NCBI RefSeq assembly: GCF_015672735.1
Contig: NZ_JADABY010000043.1
Coordinates: 1 to 64,000 of the forward strand
DNA from: Citrobacter sp. Res13-Sevr-PEB04-36
GTDB taxonomy: Bacteria; Pseudomonadota; Gammaproteobacteria; Enterobacterales; Enterobacteriaceae
DNA length: 64,000 nucleotides
Direction of reading: 5' to 3'
Shown here: piece after piece, positions 18,278-30,251 of the stretch
Numbering within the stretch: the stretch's first letter is position 1
Layout: each line of letters opens with the position of its first letter
Position numbers and translations under genes: made by a program
The notes under the pieces: model-generated
Database searches by the model: none
The model's input: only the letters and a program-made list of their open reading frames with translations
What the model was told of the DNA's origin: nothing

Positions 18278-20410
18278 TTACTCGCCCTGGCTTGCCGGTG
18301 CTTCCGGCGCAGCTGCAGGCTGAGACTGCTCAGTTGCTTCTTTAATGCTCAGACGTACGCGGCCCTGGCGATCAACTTCCAGAACTTTAACCGGTACTTC
18401 CTGGTTCATCTGCAGGTAATCGGTCACTTTCTCTACGCGCTTGTCAGCGATTTGAGAGATGTGGACCAGACCTTCTTTACCGCCACCAATGGCAACGAAT
18501 GCGCCAAAGTCAACGATACGGGTCACTTTACCATTGTAGATACGGCCAACTTCGATTTCTGCGGTAATCTCTTCGATACGACGGATAGCATATTTCGCTT
18601 TTTCACCGTCGGTCGCCGCGATCTTCACAGTACCATCATCTTCGATTTCGATGGTGGTGCCGGTTTCTTCGGTCAGAGCACGGATAACAGAACCGCCTTT
18701 ACCGATAACGTCTTTGATCTTGTCCGGGCTGATCTTAATGGTGTGGATACGCGGAGCGAACTGAGAGATATCGCCGCGCGGCGCATTGATCGCCTGTTCC
18801 ATCACGCCCAGGATGTGCAGACGCGCACCTTTAGCCTGGTTCAGAGCAACCTGCATGATCTCTTTGGTGATACCTTCGATTTTGATATCCATCTGCAGTG
18901 CAGAGATACCATCACGGGAACCCGCCACTTTAAAGTCCATGTCGCCCAGGTGATCTTCGTCACCCAGAATGTCAGACAGAACCACAAAGTTATCGCCTTC
19001 TTTCACCAGACCCATCGCGATACCCGCAACAGCGGCTTTGATCGGCACGCCTGCATCCATCAGTGCCAGAGAAGCACCGCACACGGAAGCCATGGAAGAA
19101 GAACCGTTGGATTCGGTGATTTCAGACACAACACGTACGGTGTACGGGAATTTGTCCAGTTCCGGCATCACTGCCAGCACGCCGCGTTTCGCCAGACGGC
19201 CGTGACCAATCTCACGACGCTTCGGAGAACCGACCATACCGGTTTCGCCTACGCAGTACGGAGGGAAGTTGTAGTGGAACAGGAAGTTGTCAGTACGCTC
19301 GCCCATCAGTTCGTCGAGGTTCTGCGCATCACGGGTGGTGCCCAGGGTCGCAGTAACCAGCGCCTGAGTTTCGCCACGGGTGAACAGTGCGGAACCGTGA
19401 GTACGCGGCAGTACGCCAGTACGCACGTCCAGACCACGGATCATGTCTTTTTCACGGCCATCAATGCGCGGCTCGCCTGCCAGTACGCGGCTACGAACAA
19501 CGTTTTTCTCGATAGCGTGCAGGATTTCACCCAGTTCGTTAGCGTCCAGGGTTTCGTCTTCTGCAATCAGCTGAGCGATGGTTTCAGACTTGATCACGTC
19601 AACCTGAGCATAACGCTCTTGTTTGTCAGTGATGCGGTACGCATCGCTCAGACGCGTTTCTGCCAGCGCGGCAACGCGTGCATTCAGCGCTTCGTTGACG
19701 GCTTCTGGCTGCCAGTCCCAACGAGGTTTGCCGGCTACTTTAACCAGCTCGTTGATTTCTTTGATAACAATCTGCTGCTGTTCGTGACCGAATACGACAG
19801 CGCCCAGCATCTGGTCTTCGCTCAGCAGTTCAGCTTCGGATTCAACCATCAGTACGGCAGCTTCAGTACCCGCAACAACCAGGTCCAGTTTGCTTTCTTT
19901 CAGTTCGTCTTGAGTCGGGTTCAGTACGTACTGGTCATTGATATAACCAACACGAGCAGAACCGATCGGACCGTTGAACGGCAGACCGGACAGGGACAGC
20001 GCAGCGGATGCGCCAATCATTGCCACGATATCCGGGTTAACCTGTGGGTTAACGGAGACAACGGTCGCAATAACCTGAACTTCGTTAATGAAACCTTCCG
20101 GGAACAGCGGACGAACCGGGCGGTCAATCAGACGCGCGATCAAGGTTTCGCCTTCACTCGGACGGCCTTCACGACGGAAGAAGCTACCCGGGATACGGCC
20201 AGCAGCGTAGGTACGCTCCTGATAGTTAACGGTCAGCGGGAAGAAATCCTGGCCTGGCTTGGTTTTTTTCTGACCCACAACGGTAACAAATACCGCGGTG
20301 TCATCCATGCTAACCATAACAGCAGCAGTCGCCTGACGTGCCATCATGCCAGTTTCCAGCGTTACGGTATGTTGGCCGTACTGGAATTTACGAACGATCG
20401 GATTAAGCAA
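18278..20410 (-). CDS. pnp: polyribonucleotide nucleotidyltransferase (PNPase)
   Basis: Phosphorolytic 3'-5' exoribonuclease of the degradosome, 710 aa (E. coli 711). Two RNase PH domains (about 1-210 and 310-540) flank an all-helical domain; a KH domain ([20 protein letters not shown], about 560-580) and an S1 domain (about 620-690) bind RNA. The start is TTG at 20410 as in E. coli. The leader carries the RNase III hairpin through which PNPase represses itself. rpsO lies upstream in the same operon. Confidence 0.97.
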   Translation of the reverse strand: MLNPIVRKFQYGQHTVTLETGMMARQATAAVMVSMDDTAVFVTVVGQKKTKPGQDFFPLTVNYQERTYAAGRIPGSFFRREGRPSEGETLIARLIDRPVRPLFPEGFINEVQVIATVVSVNPQVNPDIVAMIGASAALSLSGLPFNGPIGSARVGYINDQYVLNPTQDELKESKLDLVVAGTEAAVLMVESEAELLSEDQMLGAVVFGHEQQQIVIKEINELVKVAGKPRWDWQPEAVNEALNARVAALAETRLSDAYRITDKQERYAQVDVIKSETIAQLIAEDETLDANELGEILHAIEKNVVRSRVLAGEPRIDGREKDMIRGLDVRTGVLPRTHGSALFTRGETQALVTATLGTTRDAQNLDELMGERTDNFLFHYNFPPYCVGETGMVGSPKRREIGHGRLAKRGVLAVMPELDKFPYTVRVVSEITESNGSSSMASVCGASLALMDAGVPIKAAVAGIAMGLVKEGDNFVVLSDILGDEDHLGDMDFKVAGSRDGISALQMDIKIEGITKEIMQVALNQAKGARLHILGVMEQAINAPRGDISQFAPRIHTIKISPDKIKDVIGKGGSVIRALTEETGTTIEIEDDGTVKIAATDGEKAKYAIRRIEEITAEIEVGRIYNGKVTRIVDFGAFVAIGGGKEGLVHISQIADKRVEKVTDYLQMNQEVPVKVLEVDRQGRVRLSIKEATEQSQPAAAPEAPASQGE

Positions 20411-20432
20411 AATAATATCCTTTCTCTTTTTT

Positions 20433-20541
20433 TAACGGCGTATTTATACACGCCATCGTTAATACCCGACCTTCTGCGCATCCTCGCGACTAATGACAAC
20501 CCTAACCCACGCGTATTGGGTAAAGCCTCTCATTAGCCGCG
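20433..20541 (-). promoter_or_regulatory. pnp leader with RNase III-type hairpins (autoregulation)
   Basis: Two hairpins lie between rpsO and pnp. The large one pairs 20485-20497 with 20529-20541 (11 of 13 positions complementary). The second, close to the start codon, is TAACG-GCGT...ACGC-CAT-CGTTA (20433-20461). In E. coli, RNase III cuts the large hairpin and PNPase then degrades the leader duplex to repress pnp; the same structure is visible here. Confidence 0.65.
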
Positions 20542-20645
20542 CGAACCTCTGCGACGGAAGATCATTCATAGCAACAATACATTAGTTTCCAGCGAATTGC
20601 TGCCATCTGCTGGAAAAAAGGGGCCATGAAGGCCCCCTCTTTCTG
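20440..20645 (+). ncRNA. sraG: possible SraG small RNA opposite the rpsO-pnp gap
   Basis: E. coli has a small RNA, SraG, in the pnp/rpsO gap on the strand opposite pnp. The plus strand here ends in GGGGCC-ATGAA-GGCCCC followed by a weak T-rich stretch. I did not find a convincing plus-strand promoter, and both ends are approximate; the call rests on position only. Confidence 0.3.
20612..20641 (-). terminator. intrinsic terminator after rpsO
   Basis: On the minus strand GGGGCC-TTCAT-GGCCCC is followed by six T, 18 bases past the rpsO stop. Matches the known rpsO terminator that splits rpsO from pnp transcripts. Confidence 0.85.
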
Positions 20646-20658
20646 AAACTCGAAAGAC

Positions 20659-21116
<458 letters not shown>

Positions 21117-21201
21117 CGCCGCGCGAACTGTTAAAAAATTTACGCGACGTTAAGCGGCAGTATTCTACTCGCAGCGCCTTCTTATCGCAAGACAGAGAGC
21201 G

Positions 21202-22146
21202 CTATGCAGGATACTCAACCACCAGTCGACGAGGAGCGACGCGACCTTCATCGTCGATCTCTCCCATGCCAATAAATTTGCCATCATCACCTTCTGTCAC
21301 GCGAACCAGCCCTTCCAGCGGCACGCCTGACGTACGTACCGGATTACCATTTTTAAAGTAAACCGATGACGTTAAAGGCAGATTAACAATGGGATAGTCC
21401 GATGCCGGACTGTCCATTGGCATCAGCAGCGGATCAAGTAGTTCTGCCGCCGGAATGTTCTGTTGTTCGGCCTGTTCAACCAGACTGTGCAGATGCTCCA
21501 GGGTGACCATACGGTCTACCGGATACTTGCTGACCGTCAGGCGGCGCAGGTACGTCACATGCGCGCCGCATCCGAGCTTCTCGCCCAGATCGTCAACAAT
21601 CGTTCGAATGTACGTGCCTTTGGAGCAATGGACTTCCAGCTCCAGTTCGTTACCTTCGTGACGGATAAACAGCAGTTCGTAAACGGTAATCGGTCTGGCT
21701 TCACGCGGGACTTCAATACCCTGACGCGCATACTCGTACAGTTTTTTACCCTGATACTTCAGCGCTGAATACATCGACGGGATTTGTTGGATATCGCCGC
21801 GAAAAGTCTCCAGCGCGCTGGCAAGTTGTTCCGGGGTAAACGTCACCGGACGCTCTTGCACAATTTGCCCATCGGCATCAGAGGTATCGGTACGCTGCCC
21901 CAGGCGGGCTACCACGCGATAACGTTTATCAGAGTCCAGCAGGTACTGCGAAAACTTTGTCGCTTCCCCGAGGCAGATAGGCAGCATGCCTGTCGCCAGC
22001 GGATCCAGCGCGCCAGTATGACCAGCACGGTTGGCATTGTAGATGCGCTTTACTTTTTGCAGCACGTCATTGCTGGACATGCCCTGCGGCTTATCCAGTA
22101 GCAGGACACCATGAATGTCGCGACCACGACGACGAGGACGACTCAT
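21202..22146 (-). CDS. truB: tRNA pseudouridine(55) synthase TruB
   Basis: Makes pseudouridine 55 in the T-loop of tRNAs and also acts as a tRNA folding chaperone. 314 aa, the E. coli length. The catalytic Asp is in [14 protein letters not shown] (about 43-56); a C-terminal PUA domain (about 250-314) binds RNA. The start overlaps the rbfA stop by one base (TGATG), so the two are translationally coupled. Confidence 0.97.
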   Translation of the reverse strand: MSRPRRRGRDIHGVLLLDKPQGMSSNDVLQKVKRIYNANRAGHTGALDPLATGMLPICLGEATKFSQYLLDSDKRYRVVARLGQRTDTSDADGQIVQERPVTFTPEQLASALETFRGDIQQIPSMYSALKYQGKKLYEYARQGIEVPREARPITVYELLFIRHEGNELELEVHCSKGTYIRTIVDDLGEKLGCGAHVTYLRRLTVSKYPVDRMVTLEHLHSLVEQAEQQNIPAAELLDPLLMPMDSPASDYPIVNLPLTSSVYFKNGNPVRTSGVPLEGLVRVTEGDDGKFIGMGEIDDEGRVAPRRLVVEYPA

Positions 22147-22550
22147 CAGTCCTCCTTGCTGTCGTCCGCAGGATTCACACGACGTTCATCGTCATGTTTC
22201 ACCACGCTGGTCACCAGGTTAGACATGCGCATCCCTTCAACCAACGAGTTGTCGTAGAAGAAGGTCAGTTCAGGCACGATACGCAGGCGCATGGCTTTAC
22301 CCAGCAGCGAACGGATAAACCCAGAGGCTTCCTGCAGTGCTTTAATACCGTTCTTCACGGCAGCTTCGTCCTGGTCATTCAGGAAGGTCACGAACACTTT
22401 GGCATACGCCAGGTCACGGGACATCTCAACGCCGGATACGGTAGTCATCATGCCTACACGTGGATCTTTGATTTCGCGTTGCAGGATGAGTGCGATCTCT
22501 TTTTGCATCTCCTGGGCCACGCGCTGCGGGCGACCAAATTCTTTCGCCAT
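22146..22550 (-). CDS. rbfA: 30S ribosome-binding factor RbfA
   Basis: KH-fold protein of 134 aa (E. coli 133) that binds the 5' region of 16S rRNA and is needed for 30S maturation, particularly in the cold. Conserved stretches are [21 protein letters not shown] and the AxG-type kink around [14 protein letters not shown]. It lies between infB and truB in the conserved metY-nusA-infB-rbfA-truB-rpsO-pnp order. Confidence 0.97.
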   Translation of the reverse strand: MAKEFGRPQRVAQEMQKEIALILQREIKDPRVGMMTTVSGVEMSRDLAYAKVFVTFLNDQDEAAVKNGIKALQEASGFIRSLLGKAMRLRIVPELTFFYDNSLVEGMRMSNLVTSVVKHDDERRVNPADDSKED

Positions 22551-22573
22551 AATAAATTCTCCAGAATAAAGAC

Positions 22574-22600
22574 AAAAAAGGGGCCATAAGCCCCTTTTTA
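22574..22600 (-). terminator. hairpin between infB and rbfA
   Basis: AAAAAGGGGC-TTATG-GCCCCTTTTTT on the minus strand is a near-perfect terminator, about 23 bases before rbfA. Since rbfA, truB and rpsO lie downstream, read-through or local promoters must exist. Confidence 0.75.
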
Positions 22601-22605
22601 AATTT

Positions 22606-22640
22606 CTTGCCGGGTGGCGCTTCGCTTACCCGGCCTACGC
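22606..22640. repeat. REP element between infB and rbfA
   Basis: Single REP unit GCCGGGTGGCGCTTCGCTTACCCGGC-type palindrome (the arms are TGCCGGGT and ACCCGGC). It sits next to ERIC copy C, so this gap is a mosaic of ERIC, REP and terminator. Confidence 0.82.
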
Positions 22641-22645
22641 CTAAT

Positions 22646-22772
22646 CATTTTCTAAGGATTTTGGGTTGCAACAAGGCGGCAAGCCCGTAAATCCCCGGGA
22701 GCATAGATAACTATGTGACCGGGGTGAGCGAGCGCAGCCAACGCTGTTGCGGCCCAAAAGACGACGAAAATT
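22646..22772. repeat. ERIC element (copy C), infB 3' end
   Basis: Core AAGGCGGCAAG...ATCCCCGGGAGCATAG...GTGACCGGGGTGAGCG aligned to copy A gives boundaries about 22646-22772. The infB-proximal end has diverged and reaches the infB stop codon (22771-22773). Confidence 0.82.
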
Positions 22773-24993
22773 ATGCGATTGTACGTTTGATCTCAATGAT
22801 TTCGAATACTTCGATCATATCGCCAACGCGAACGTCGTTGTAGTTCTTAACGCCGATACCACATTCCATGCCGTTACGGACTTCGTTAACGTCATCTTTG
22901 AAGCGGCGCAGGGATTCCAGCTCACCTTCATAGATAACCACGTTGTCACGCAGAACGCGGATTGGGTTGTGACGCTTAATCGTACCTTCGGTAACCATAC
23001 AACCTGCGATGGCGCCAAATTTCGGTGATTTGAACACGTCACGTACTTCAGCCAGACCGATGATCTGCTGTTTCAGTTCCGGAGACAGCATGCCGCTCAT
23101 CGCTGCTTTCACTTCGTCGATCAGGTGATAGATGACGGAGTAGTAACGCAGATCCAGGCTTTCAGATTCAATCACTTTACGTGCAGAGGCATCAGCACGG
23201 ACGTTGAAGCCAACCAGAATCGCGTTGGATGCCGCAGCCAGCGTGGCGTCGGTTTCGGTGATACCACCTACGCCAGAACCGATGATCTTCACTTTCACTT
23301 CGTCGGTAGACAGTTTCAGCAAGGAATCGGAGATCGCTTCGACAGAACCCTGAACGTCAGCTTTCAGGACAACGTTCACTTCGTGAACTTCGCCTTCGGT
23401 CATGTTGGCGAACATGTTCTCGAGTTTAGATTTCTGCTGGCGAGCCAGTTTAACTTCACGGAATTTGCCCTGACGGTACAGTGCAACTTCACGCGCTTTT
23501 TTCTCGTCACGTACGACGGTCACTTCATCACCGGCAGCCGGAACACCGGACAGACCCAGGATTTCCACCGGAATGGACGGACCAGCTTCCAGGACTTCCT
23601 GACCCAGTTCGTTACGCATTGCACGAACGCGGCCATACTCGAAGCCACACAGTACGATATCGCCTTTGTTCAGCGTACCTTCACGAACCAGAACCGTTGC
23701 AACCGGACCACGACCTTTATCCAGGAAGGATTCGATAACGGCACCGCTCGCCATACCTTTGCGTACCGCTTTCAGTTCCAGAACTTCAGCCTGCAGCAGG
23801 ATAGCGTTCAGCAGGTCATCAATGCCGGTACCTGCTTTCGCAGAAACAGGGATGAACTGAGATTCGCCGCCCCACTCTTCCGGCATAACACCGTACTGGG
23901 ACAGTTCGTTCTTCACGCGATCCAGATCGGCTTCTGGCTTATCGATCTTGTTCACAGCAACAACCAGAGGCACCTGCGCTGCTTTCGCGTGCTGGATAGC
24001 TTCAATGGTCTGCGGCATCACGCCGTCATCTGCTGCAACAACCAGAACAACGATATCCGTTGCCTGAGCACCACGAGCACGCATAGAGGTAAACGCGGCG
24101 TGACCCGGGGTATCCAGGAAGGTGATCATACCGTTGTCAGTTTCAACGTGGTACGCACCGATGTGCTGAGTAATGCCGCCTGCTTCGCCAGAGGCAACTT
24201 TCGTTGAACGAATGTAGTCCAGCAGAGAGGTTTTACCGTGGTCAACGTGACCCATGATGGTCACTACCGGTGCGCGAGCTTCAGCCGCAGCGCCAGTATC
24301 ACGGTCGCTCATTACCGCTTCTTCCAGCTCGTTTTCACGACGCAGGATTACTTTGTGGCCCATCTCTTCGGCAACCAACTGTGCGGTTTCCTGATCGATA
24401 ACCTGGTTGATAGTGGCCATTGCACCCAGCTTCATCATCGCTTTGATGACCTGAGAGCCTTTAACCGCCATCTTGTTCGCCAGTTCACCAACGGTGATGG
24501 TTTCGCCAATCACAACGTCACGGTTAACGGCCTGAGCTGGCTTCTGGAAGCCCTGCTGCAGAGAAGAACCTTTACGCTGCTTGCCGCCTTTACCGCCACG
24601 AACCGCTGCACGCGCTTCTTCACGGTCTGCTTTAGATTCAGCGTGCTTGTTACCTTTCTTCGCCGGACGCGCTGCTTTCGTGGTGCGAGTACGACCACGG
24701 CCGCCTTCTACTTCACGATCGTTTTCGTCTTCTGCCTGGCGAGCATGCTGAGAAGTGGTGACGTGATAATCGCTCTTATCCTCTTCACCTTTTGCTTTCT
24801 CTTGCTCTGCCCAAACACCGGCATTTTCTTCCGCCATACGACGGGCTTCTTCAGCCACACGGCGAGCTTCTTCTTCAAGCTTGCGACGCGCTTCTTCTTC
24901 CGCTTTACGCTTCAGTTCTGCGGCTTCATTTTCACGGCGGGCTTTTTCGGCCTGGGCGGTTTTAGTCATATCGTCGGTCTGTTGATTGCTCAC
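22771..24993 (-). other. infB: internal start for the short IF-2 isoform (IF2-beta)
   Basis: A GTG at 24991-24993 (Val159) followed by [11 protein letters not shown] matches the E. coli internal start of IF2-2, and Met167 matches the third form. The upstream sequence GAAAAAGACAAA is as I remember it from E. coli. The internal product is inferred from that identity. Confidence 0.6.
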
Positions 24994-25467
24994 TTTGTCT
25001 TTTTCCGCAGCTTCACGTTTCGCTTTATCAGCGGCTTCACGTTTAGCTTGTTCTGCGGCCTCACGTTCGGCTTTTTGTTGCGCCTCGCGTTTAGCAGTTT
25101 CTTCTGCCTCACGACGGGCTTGCTCTTCCGCTTCACGCTGCGCCTGCTCTTCCGCGGCAAGGCGTTCTGCCTCTTGCGGATCGCGTTTCACAAAGGTGCG
25201 TGTCTTGCGGACTTCGATTTGTACCGATTTACTTTTTCCACCGGTACCAGGAATATTGAGAGTACTGCGCGTTTTACGCTGCAATGTCAACTTATCTGGT
25301 GCAGAGCCGTTCTCACGGTTCAGGTGCGCCAGTAAGGTTTGTTTCTCTTGTGCGGACACAGAGTCGTCAGCAGACTTCGGGATACCTGCATCAGCAAATT
25401 GCTGTACCAGGCGATCCACGGAGGTCTGTATCTCTGCAGCCAGCGTTTTTACGGTTACATCTGTCAT
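22771..25467 (-). CDS. infB: translation initiation factor IF-2
   Basis: GTPase that brings initiator fMet-tRNA to the 30S subunit and promotes subunit joining. 898 aa (E. coli 890). A small N-terminal domain (1-55) is followed by a highly charged Arg/Glu/Lys/Ala coiled region (about 100-230) made of imperfect AxxKREA repeats, then the G domain with GHVDHGKT (about 405), DTPGHAAF and NKIDKPEAD, and the C-terminal tRNA-binding domains. Internal in-frame starts for shorter IF-2 forms are conserved. nusA lies 24 bases upstream in the same operon. The extra length over E. coli is in the charged region. Confidence 0.98.
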   Translation of the reverse strand: MTDVTVKTLAAEIQTSVDRLVQQFADAGIPKSADDSVSAQEKQTLLAHLNRENGSAPDKLTLQRKTRSTLNIPGTGGKSKSVQIEVRKTRTFVKRDPQEAERLAAEEQAQREAEEQARREAEETAKREAQQKAEREAAEQAKREAADKAKREAAEKDKVSNQQTDDMTKTAQAEKARRENEAAELKRKAEEEARRKLEEEARRVAEEARRMAEENAGVWAEQEKAKGEEDKSDYHVTTSQHARQAEDENDREVEGGRGRTRTTKAARPAKKGNKHAESKADREEARAAVRGGKGGKQRKGSSLQQGFQKPAQAVNRDVVIGETITVGELANKMAVKGSQVIKAMMKLGAMATINQVIDQETAQLVAEEMGHKVILRRENELEEAVMSDRDTGAAAEARAPVVTIMGHVDHGKTSLLDYIRSTKVASGEAGGITQHIGAYHVETDNGMITFLDTPGHAAFTSMRARGAQATDIVVLVVAADDGVMPQTIEAIQHAKAAQVPLVVAVNKIDKPEADLDRVKNELSQYGVMPEEWGGESQFIPVSAKAGTGIDDLLNAILLQAEVLELKAVRKGMASGAVIESFLDKGRGPVATVLVREGTLNKGDIVLCGFEYGRVRAMRNELGQEVLEAGPSIPVEILGLSGVPAAGDEVTVVRDEKKAREVALYRQGKFREVKLARQQKSKLENMFANMTEGEVHEVNVVLKADVQGSVEAISDSLLKLSTDEVKVKIIGSGVGGITETDATLAAASNAILVGFNVRADASARKVIESESLDLRYYSVIYHLIDEVKAAMSGMLSPELKQQIIGLAEVRDVFKSPKFGAIAGCMVTEGTIKRHNPIRVLRDNVVIYEGELESLRRFKDDVNEVRNGMECGIGVKNYNDVRVGDMIEVFEIIEIKRTIA

Positions 25468-25491
25468 ACTGTTCCTTCCTGCTACAGTTTA

Positions 25492-26979
25492 TTACGCTTC
25501 GTCGCCGAACCAGCAAATATTACGGGCAGCCATAATCAGCTCACCGGCTTTTTCGTCGGTCAACCCTTCGATATCAGCCAGATCATCAATGCCCTGTTCA
25601 GCGAGATCTTCCAGCGTACAAACACCACGGGCAGCCAGTTTGAAGGCCATATCACGATCTAATCCTTCCAGATTCAGCAGATCGTCAGCCGGTTTGTTAT
25701 CACCGAGGCTTTCTTCCTGGGCCAGTGCCAGAGTGGTCAGTGCGTTTTTAGCACGCTCGCGCAGCGCTTCAACGGTTGCTTCATCCAGGCTGTCGATTGC
25801 CAGAAGCTCTTTCATTGGCACGTAGGCCAGTTCTTCCAGCGTAGCAAAACCTTCTTCTACCAGAACGGTCGCGAAATCTTCATCGATATCGAGATATTTG
25901 GTGAAGGTATCAATGGCAGCATGCGCTTCAGCCTGATGCTTAGCCTGCAGGTCATCAACGGTCATGACGTTGAGTTCCCAACCGCTCAATTGTGAAGCCA
26001 GGCGGACGTTCTGACCATTACGTCCAATCGCCTGAGCCAGGTTACCGGCTTCAACCGCGATATCCATGGTGTGTTTGTCTTCATCCACCACGATAGACGC
26101 GACGTCTGCAGGCGCCATTGCGTTAATCACGAACTGTGCCGGATTATCATCCCACAGGACGATATCGATACGTTCGCCGCCCAGTTCGGTAGAAACCGCC
26201 TGAACGCGTGCACCGCGCATACCTACGCAAGCACCCACCGGATCGATACGCTTATCGTTGGTTTTCACCGCGATTTTCGCACGAGAACCCGGATCGCGAG
26301 CCGCCGCTTTAATTTCAATCACTTCTTCGCCAATTTCTGGCACTTCAATGCGGAACAGTTCAATCAGCATTTCCGGTTTGGAGCGCGTCACAAACAGTTG
26401 CGCACCGCGTGCTTCCGGGCGAACGGAGTACAGAACACCACGGATACGGTCACCCGGGCGGAAGTTTTCACGCGGCAGCATGTCTTCACGCAGAATCACG
26501 GCTTCAGCATTGCTGCCGAGGTCCAGCGCAATGTTGTCACGGTTAACTTTCTTCACCACACCGGTGACGATCTCACCTTCGTGCTCGCGGAATTGATCAA
26601 CAACCATCGCGCGTTCAGCTTCACGAACTTTCTGTACAATAACCTGTTTCGCCGTCTGGGTGGTGATACGGTCAAAGGTGACTGATTCAATCTGGTCTTC
26701 AACGTATTCACCCACGTTCAGACTTTCGTCTTCGTAACGTGCAGCTTCCAGGGTAATTTCTTTGGTTGGCTGAGTGACCTCCTCCACAATTACCCAACGG
26801 CGGAAGGTATCGAAATCACCGCTTTTACGATCGATTTCTACACGAACGTCGATCTCTTGTTCGTATTTTTTCTTTGTTGCTGTAGCCAGCGCACTTTCCA
26901 GCGCTTCAAAAATTTTCTCGCGTGGCAGCGATTTTTCATTGGATACGGCTTCAACAACAGCCAAAATTTCTTTGTTCAT
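25492..26979 (-). CDS. nusA: transcription termination/antitermination factor NusA
   Basis: RNA polymerase-binding factor, 495 aa, the E. coli length. Order of domains: N-terminal polymerase-binding domain (1-130), S1 (135-200, [20 protein letters not shown]), KH1 ([23 protein letters not shown] split over about 245-268), KH2, and two C-terminal acidic repeats AR1 and AR2 (about 350-495), which contact the alpha subunit and N proteins. It can control its own operon through the leader terminators ahead of rimP. Confidence 0.98.
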   Translation of the reverse strand: MNKEILAVVEAVSNEKSLPREKIFEALESALATATKKKYEQEIDVRVEIDRKSGDFDTFRRWVIVEEVTQPTKEITLEAARYEDESLNVGEYVEDQIESVTFDRITTQTAKQVIVQKVREAERAMVVDQFREHEGEIVTGVVKKVNRDNIALDLGSNAEAVILREDMLPRENFRPGDRIRGVLYSVRPEARGAQLFVTRSKPEMLIELFRIEVPEIGEEVIEIKAAARDPGSRAKIAVKTNDKRIDPVGACVGMRGARVQAVSTELGGERIDIVLWDDNPAQFVINAMAPADVASIVVDEDKHTMDIAVEAGNLAQAIGRNGQNVRLASQLSGWELNVMTVDDLQAKHQAEAHAAIDTFTKYLDIDEDFATVLVEEGFATLEELAYVPMKELLAIDSLDEATVEALRERAKNALTTLALAQEESLGDNKPADDLLNLEGLDRDMAFKLAARGVCTLEDLAEQGIDDLADIEGLTDEKAGELIMAARNICWFGDEA

Positions 26980-27007
26980 CGCGGGCTTTTCACCTCAATC
27001 CAGACTG

Positions 27008-27460
27008 TTAAAAGTGGGGAACCAGGTTCGCCTTCTGGATATTACTCAGCGCGAACACTTCATCTTTACCGTCGACTGTGACAGTGATCATCTCACCATC
27101 CACCGCTTTGATAACGCCCTGCCATTTACGGCGATTTTGTACCGCCATACGAAGAACCAGCGTGACTTCTTCACCCAGGAAACGCACGTAGTGTTCAGCC
27201 GTGAACATAGGACGGTCGAGACCCGGCGAGGAGACTTCCAGGTTATAGGCAACGGTGATGGGATCTTCAACGTCCATCACGGCACTAACCTGGTGGCTCA
27301 CATCAGCACAATCATCAACATTGATGCCATCTTCACTATCAATATAGATGCGCAGTGTGGATGTGCGACCACGAATAAATTCGATGCCGACCAGCTCGTA
27401 GCCCAGGGCTTCAACTGGTGCTTTAATCATCTCTGTTAATTTTTGCTCTAATGTGGACAA
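27008..27460 (-). CDS. rimP: ribosome maturation factor RimP
   Basis: Factor for 30S maturation, 150 aa, with an N-terminal alpha/beta domain and a C-terminal SH3-like domain. Conserved sequence includes [17 protein letters not shown] and VSSPGLDRP. The start is a TTG at 27460 ([10 protein letters not shown]), preceded by a G-rich ribosome site and equal to the E. coli start; another TTG at 27472 in frame would add four residues. First protein gene of the nusA operon, behind tRNA-fMet and two leader terminators. Confidence 0.95.
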   Translation of the reverse strand: MSTLEQKLTEMIKAPVEALGYELVGIEFIRGRTSTLRIYIDSEDGINVDDCADVSHQVSAVMDVEDPITVAYNLEVSSPGLDRPMFTAEHYVRFLGEEVTLVLRMAVQNRRKWQGVIKAVDGEMITVTVDGKDEVFALSNIQKANLVPHF

Positions 27461-27477
27461 GCCCACCCCCAAGACAT

Positions 27478-27545
27478 AAAAAAAGGGCCTAAAGCCCAGT
27501 TATTCTGTAATCAGATAACAAAAAACCCCGATAAATCGGGGCTTT
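27478..27545 (-). terminator. tandem leader terminators between tRNA-fMet and rimP
   Basis: Two intrinsic terminators in series on the minus strand: CCCCGAT-TT-ATCGGGG followed by T6 (27519-27541), then GGGC-TTTAG-GCCC followed by T7 (27478-27497). They stand before rimP-nusA-infB, so the operon must be reached by read-through, which suits control by NusA. Confidence 0.8.
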
Positions 27546-27668
27546 AGATAACTGAACCCTATAACCGCACCTGCGGTTCGGAGAACCTTCCGAAAGAATT
27601 TTTTTTCAAATCCAGCTACGAAGGCCTAAGTCTTCACAGTATATTTGAAAAAGAACTCTAAGGGAAAG

Positions 27669-27745
<77 letters not shown>

Positions 27746-27760
27746 CCTGAAACGTGGCAA

Positions 27761-27789
27761 ATTTTACTCGCTTTGGGTAAAAGATGCAA
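27761..27789 (-). promoter_or_regulatory. tRNA-fMet proximal promoter
   Basis: Minus strand TTGCAT (27789-27784), 17-bp spacer, TAAAAT (27766-27761), ending 15 bases before the tRNA. A good sigma-70 match. Confidence 0.7.
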
Positions 27790-27836
27790 ATACTGCTGGG
27801 ATTTGGTACCGAGGACGGGACGTAAAATCTGCGCAC

Positions 27837-27866
27837 AGTATATTGATTTTCTATACCTTATGTCAA
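27837..27866 (-). promoter_or_regulatory. tRNA-fMet distal promoter
   Basis: Minus strand TTGACA (27866-27861), 18-bp spacer, TATACT (27842-27837): a near-consensus sigma-70 promoter about 90 bases upstream of the tRNA. It could give a second transcript start for the nusA operon. Confidence 0.65.
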
Positions 27867-28000
27867 CCTTGTTACTACTATGCAAATGAATGAATGCCAG
27901 CCTGCGCAAATTCAGCGGGACACAGCAAAGATAAATCTGCCCTCATCGCCGTAATTTAACGAAATTATCACTAAACTCTTCCTGTCACCGTAAAAAGGTG

Positions 28001-28039
28001 ATTAAATGAAAACTCACTTATTTTGCATAAAAATGCAAT
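28001..28039. promoter_or_regulatory. pair of ARG boxes (ArgR operator) upstream of argG
   Basis: TTTGCATAAAAATGCAAT (28022-28039) matches the ARG box core TGAAT-N4-ATTCA with one symmetric change in each half. A weaker box, 28001-28018, matches 8 of 10 core bases. Their centres are 21 bp apart, the spacing needed by an ArgR hexamer. They lie about 50-90 bases before the argG start. Confidence 0.72.
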
Positions 28040-28048
28040 TAACATTAA

Positions 28049-29434
<1,386 letters not shown>

Positions 29435-29452
29435 TCGCCAGCAAAAATGACA

Positions 29453-29476
29453 AAAGCCGCGCAAGCGGCTTTTTTA
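29453..29476 (+). terminator. argG terminator
   Basis: AAGCCGC-GCAA-GCGGCTT followed by TTTTAT, 20 bases past the argG stop. Confidence 0.88.
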
Positions 29477-29512
29477 TGCGCGGAATTTAAGGTGTGAAGC
29501 GCGTAGATGTGA

Positions 29513-29593
29513 GTAGGTCGGATAAGGCGTGTAGCCGCCATCCGACAATTTGCAGGACATGCCTGATGGCGCTATCGCTTATCAGGCCTACGG
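29513..29593. repeat. BIME (two REP units) between argG and tRNA-Leu
   Basis: GTAGGTCGGATAAGGCG...CGCCATCCGAC followed by the inverted unit GCCTGATGGCGC...GCTTATCAGGCCTACGG. It occupies part of the space where E. coli has yhbX. Confidence 0.88.
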
Positions 29594-29610
29594 ATCACAA
29601 CATACAGACG

Positions 29611-29637
29611 AAAAAAAAGACGCTTTTCAGCGTCTTT
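29611..29637 (-). terminator. tRNA-Leu terminator
   Basis: AAAGACGC-TGAAAA-GCGTCTTT followed by T-rich sequence on the minus strand, 13 bases past the tRNA end. Confidence 0.85.
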
Positions 29638-29649
29638 CTTTCGGAATAT

Positions 29650-29736
29650 TGGTACTGAGGATGGGACTCGAACCCACAAGCCCGTTAGGGCACTACCACC
29701 TCAAGGTAGCGTGTCTACCAATTCCACCACCTCAGC
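29650..29736 (-). tRNA. leuU: tRNA-Leu (GAG)
   Basis: 87-nt class II tRNA with encoded CCA. The minus strand starts GCTGAGGTGGTGG, anticodon arm CTACCTTGAGGTGGTAG with GAG anticodon, long variable arm TGCCCTAACGGGCTT, T-arm GGGTTCGAGTCCC. Directly behind secG as in E. coli. Confidence 0.97.
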
Positions 29737-29749
29737 ACAGATACTACTA

Positions 29750-30082
29750 TTAACGCGGGATATCGCTGGTCGGCTGAGCCGGAGCAGCTGGCTGAGTTTG
29801 CTCGGTTTTCGCCGGTGCACTCAGATTTTCCCACTCACTTCCTTTATTGGTCTTATTGCTGTTCATGTTACCCAGCACCAGACTGATAATGAAGAACAAG
29901 GTTCCCAATACAGCTGTCATTCGGGTCATGAAGTTACCAGAACCACTTGAACCAAACAGTGTACCAGAAGCGCCTGCGCCAAAAGAGGCTCCCATATCAG
30001 CGCCTTTACCTTGCTGCAGCATGATCAAGCCCACCAGGCCAATTGCCACAATAAGGAAAACTACTAAAAGAGCTTCGTGCAT
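29750..30082 (-). CDS. secG: preprotein translocase subunit SecG
   Basis: Small inner-membrane subunit of the SecYEG channel, 110 aa as in E. coli, with two membrane segments (about 2-24 and 51-73) and a cytoplasmic loop GADMGASFGAGASGTLFG between them. The C-terminal tail is rich in Pro, Ala and Gln. The ATG at 30082 (MHEALLVVFLI) is chosen over the longer open frame by comparison with the family. tRNA-Leu follows 13 bases after the stop. Confidence 0.97.
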   Translation of the reverse strand: MHEALLVVFLIVAIGLVGLIMLQQGKGADMGASFGAGASGTLFGSSGSGNFMTRMTAVLGTLFFIISLVLGNMNSNKTNKGSEWENLSAPAKTEQTQPAAPAQPTSDIPR

Positions 30083-30251
30083 AATCAACCTGTTCCTTGC
30101 GGAGTTGCCGCGTACCAATGCTTCGACCATTAAAGCGGGAATGTTTAACTGTTTCCCACTGAAGCGGGTGTGAATACTAACCAATGCGAATAACCTTCGC
30201 AAGGGCAATTTAAGTGTATTGTATCAACTGAAGAAAAAATCGCCACATCAA

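Noticed and set aside
18269-20536. 755-codon open frame on the plus strand
   Set aside because: It is the antisense of pnp; the protein has no family features and the minus-strand gene is clear.
23125-25335. Long plus-strand frames opposite infB
   Set aside because: Antisense of infB; the repeated Phe/Ser content reflects the charged repeat region of IF-2.
29550-29753. 67-codon frame across tRNA-Leu
   Set aside because: Antisense of the tRNA and part of a BIME.
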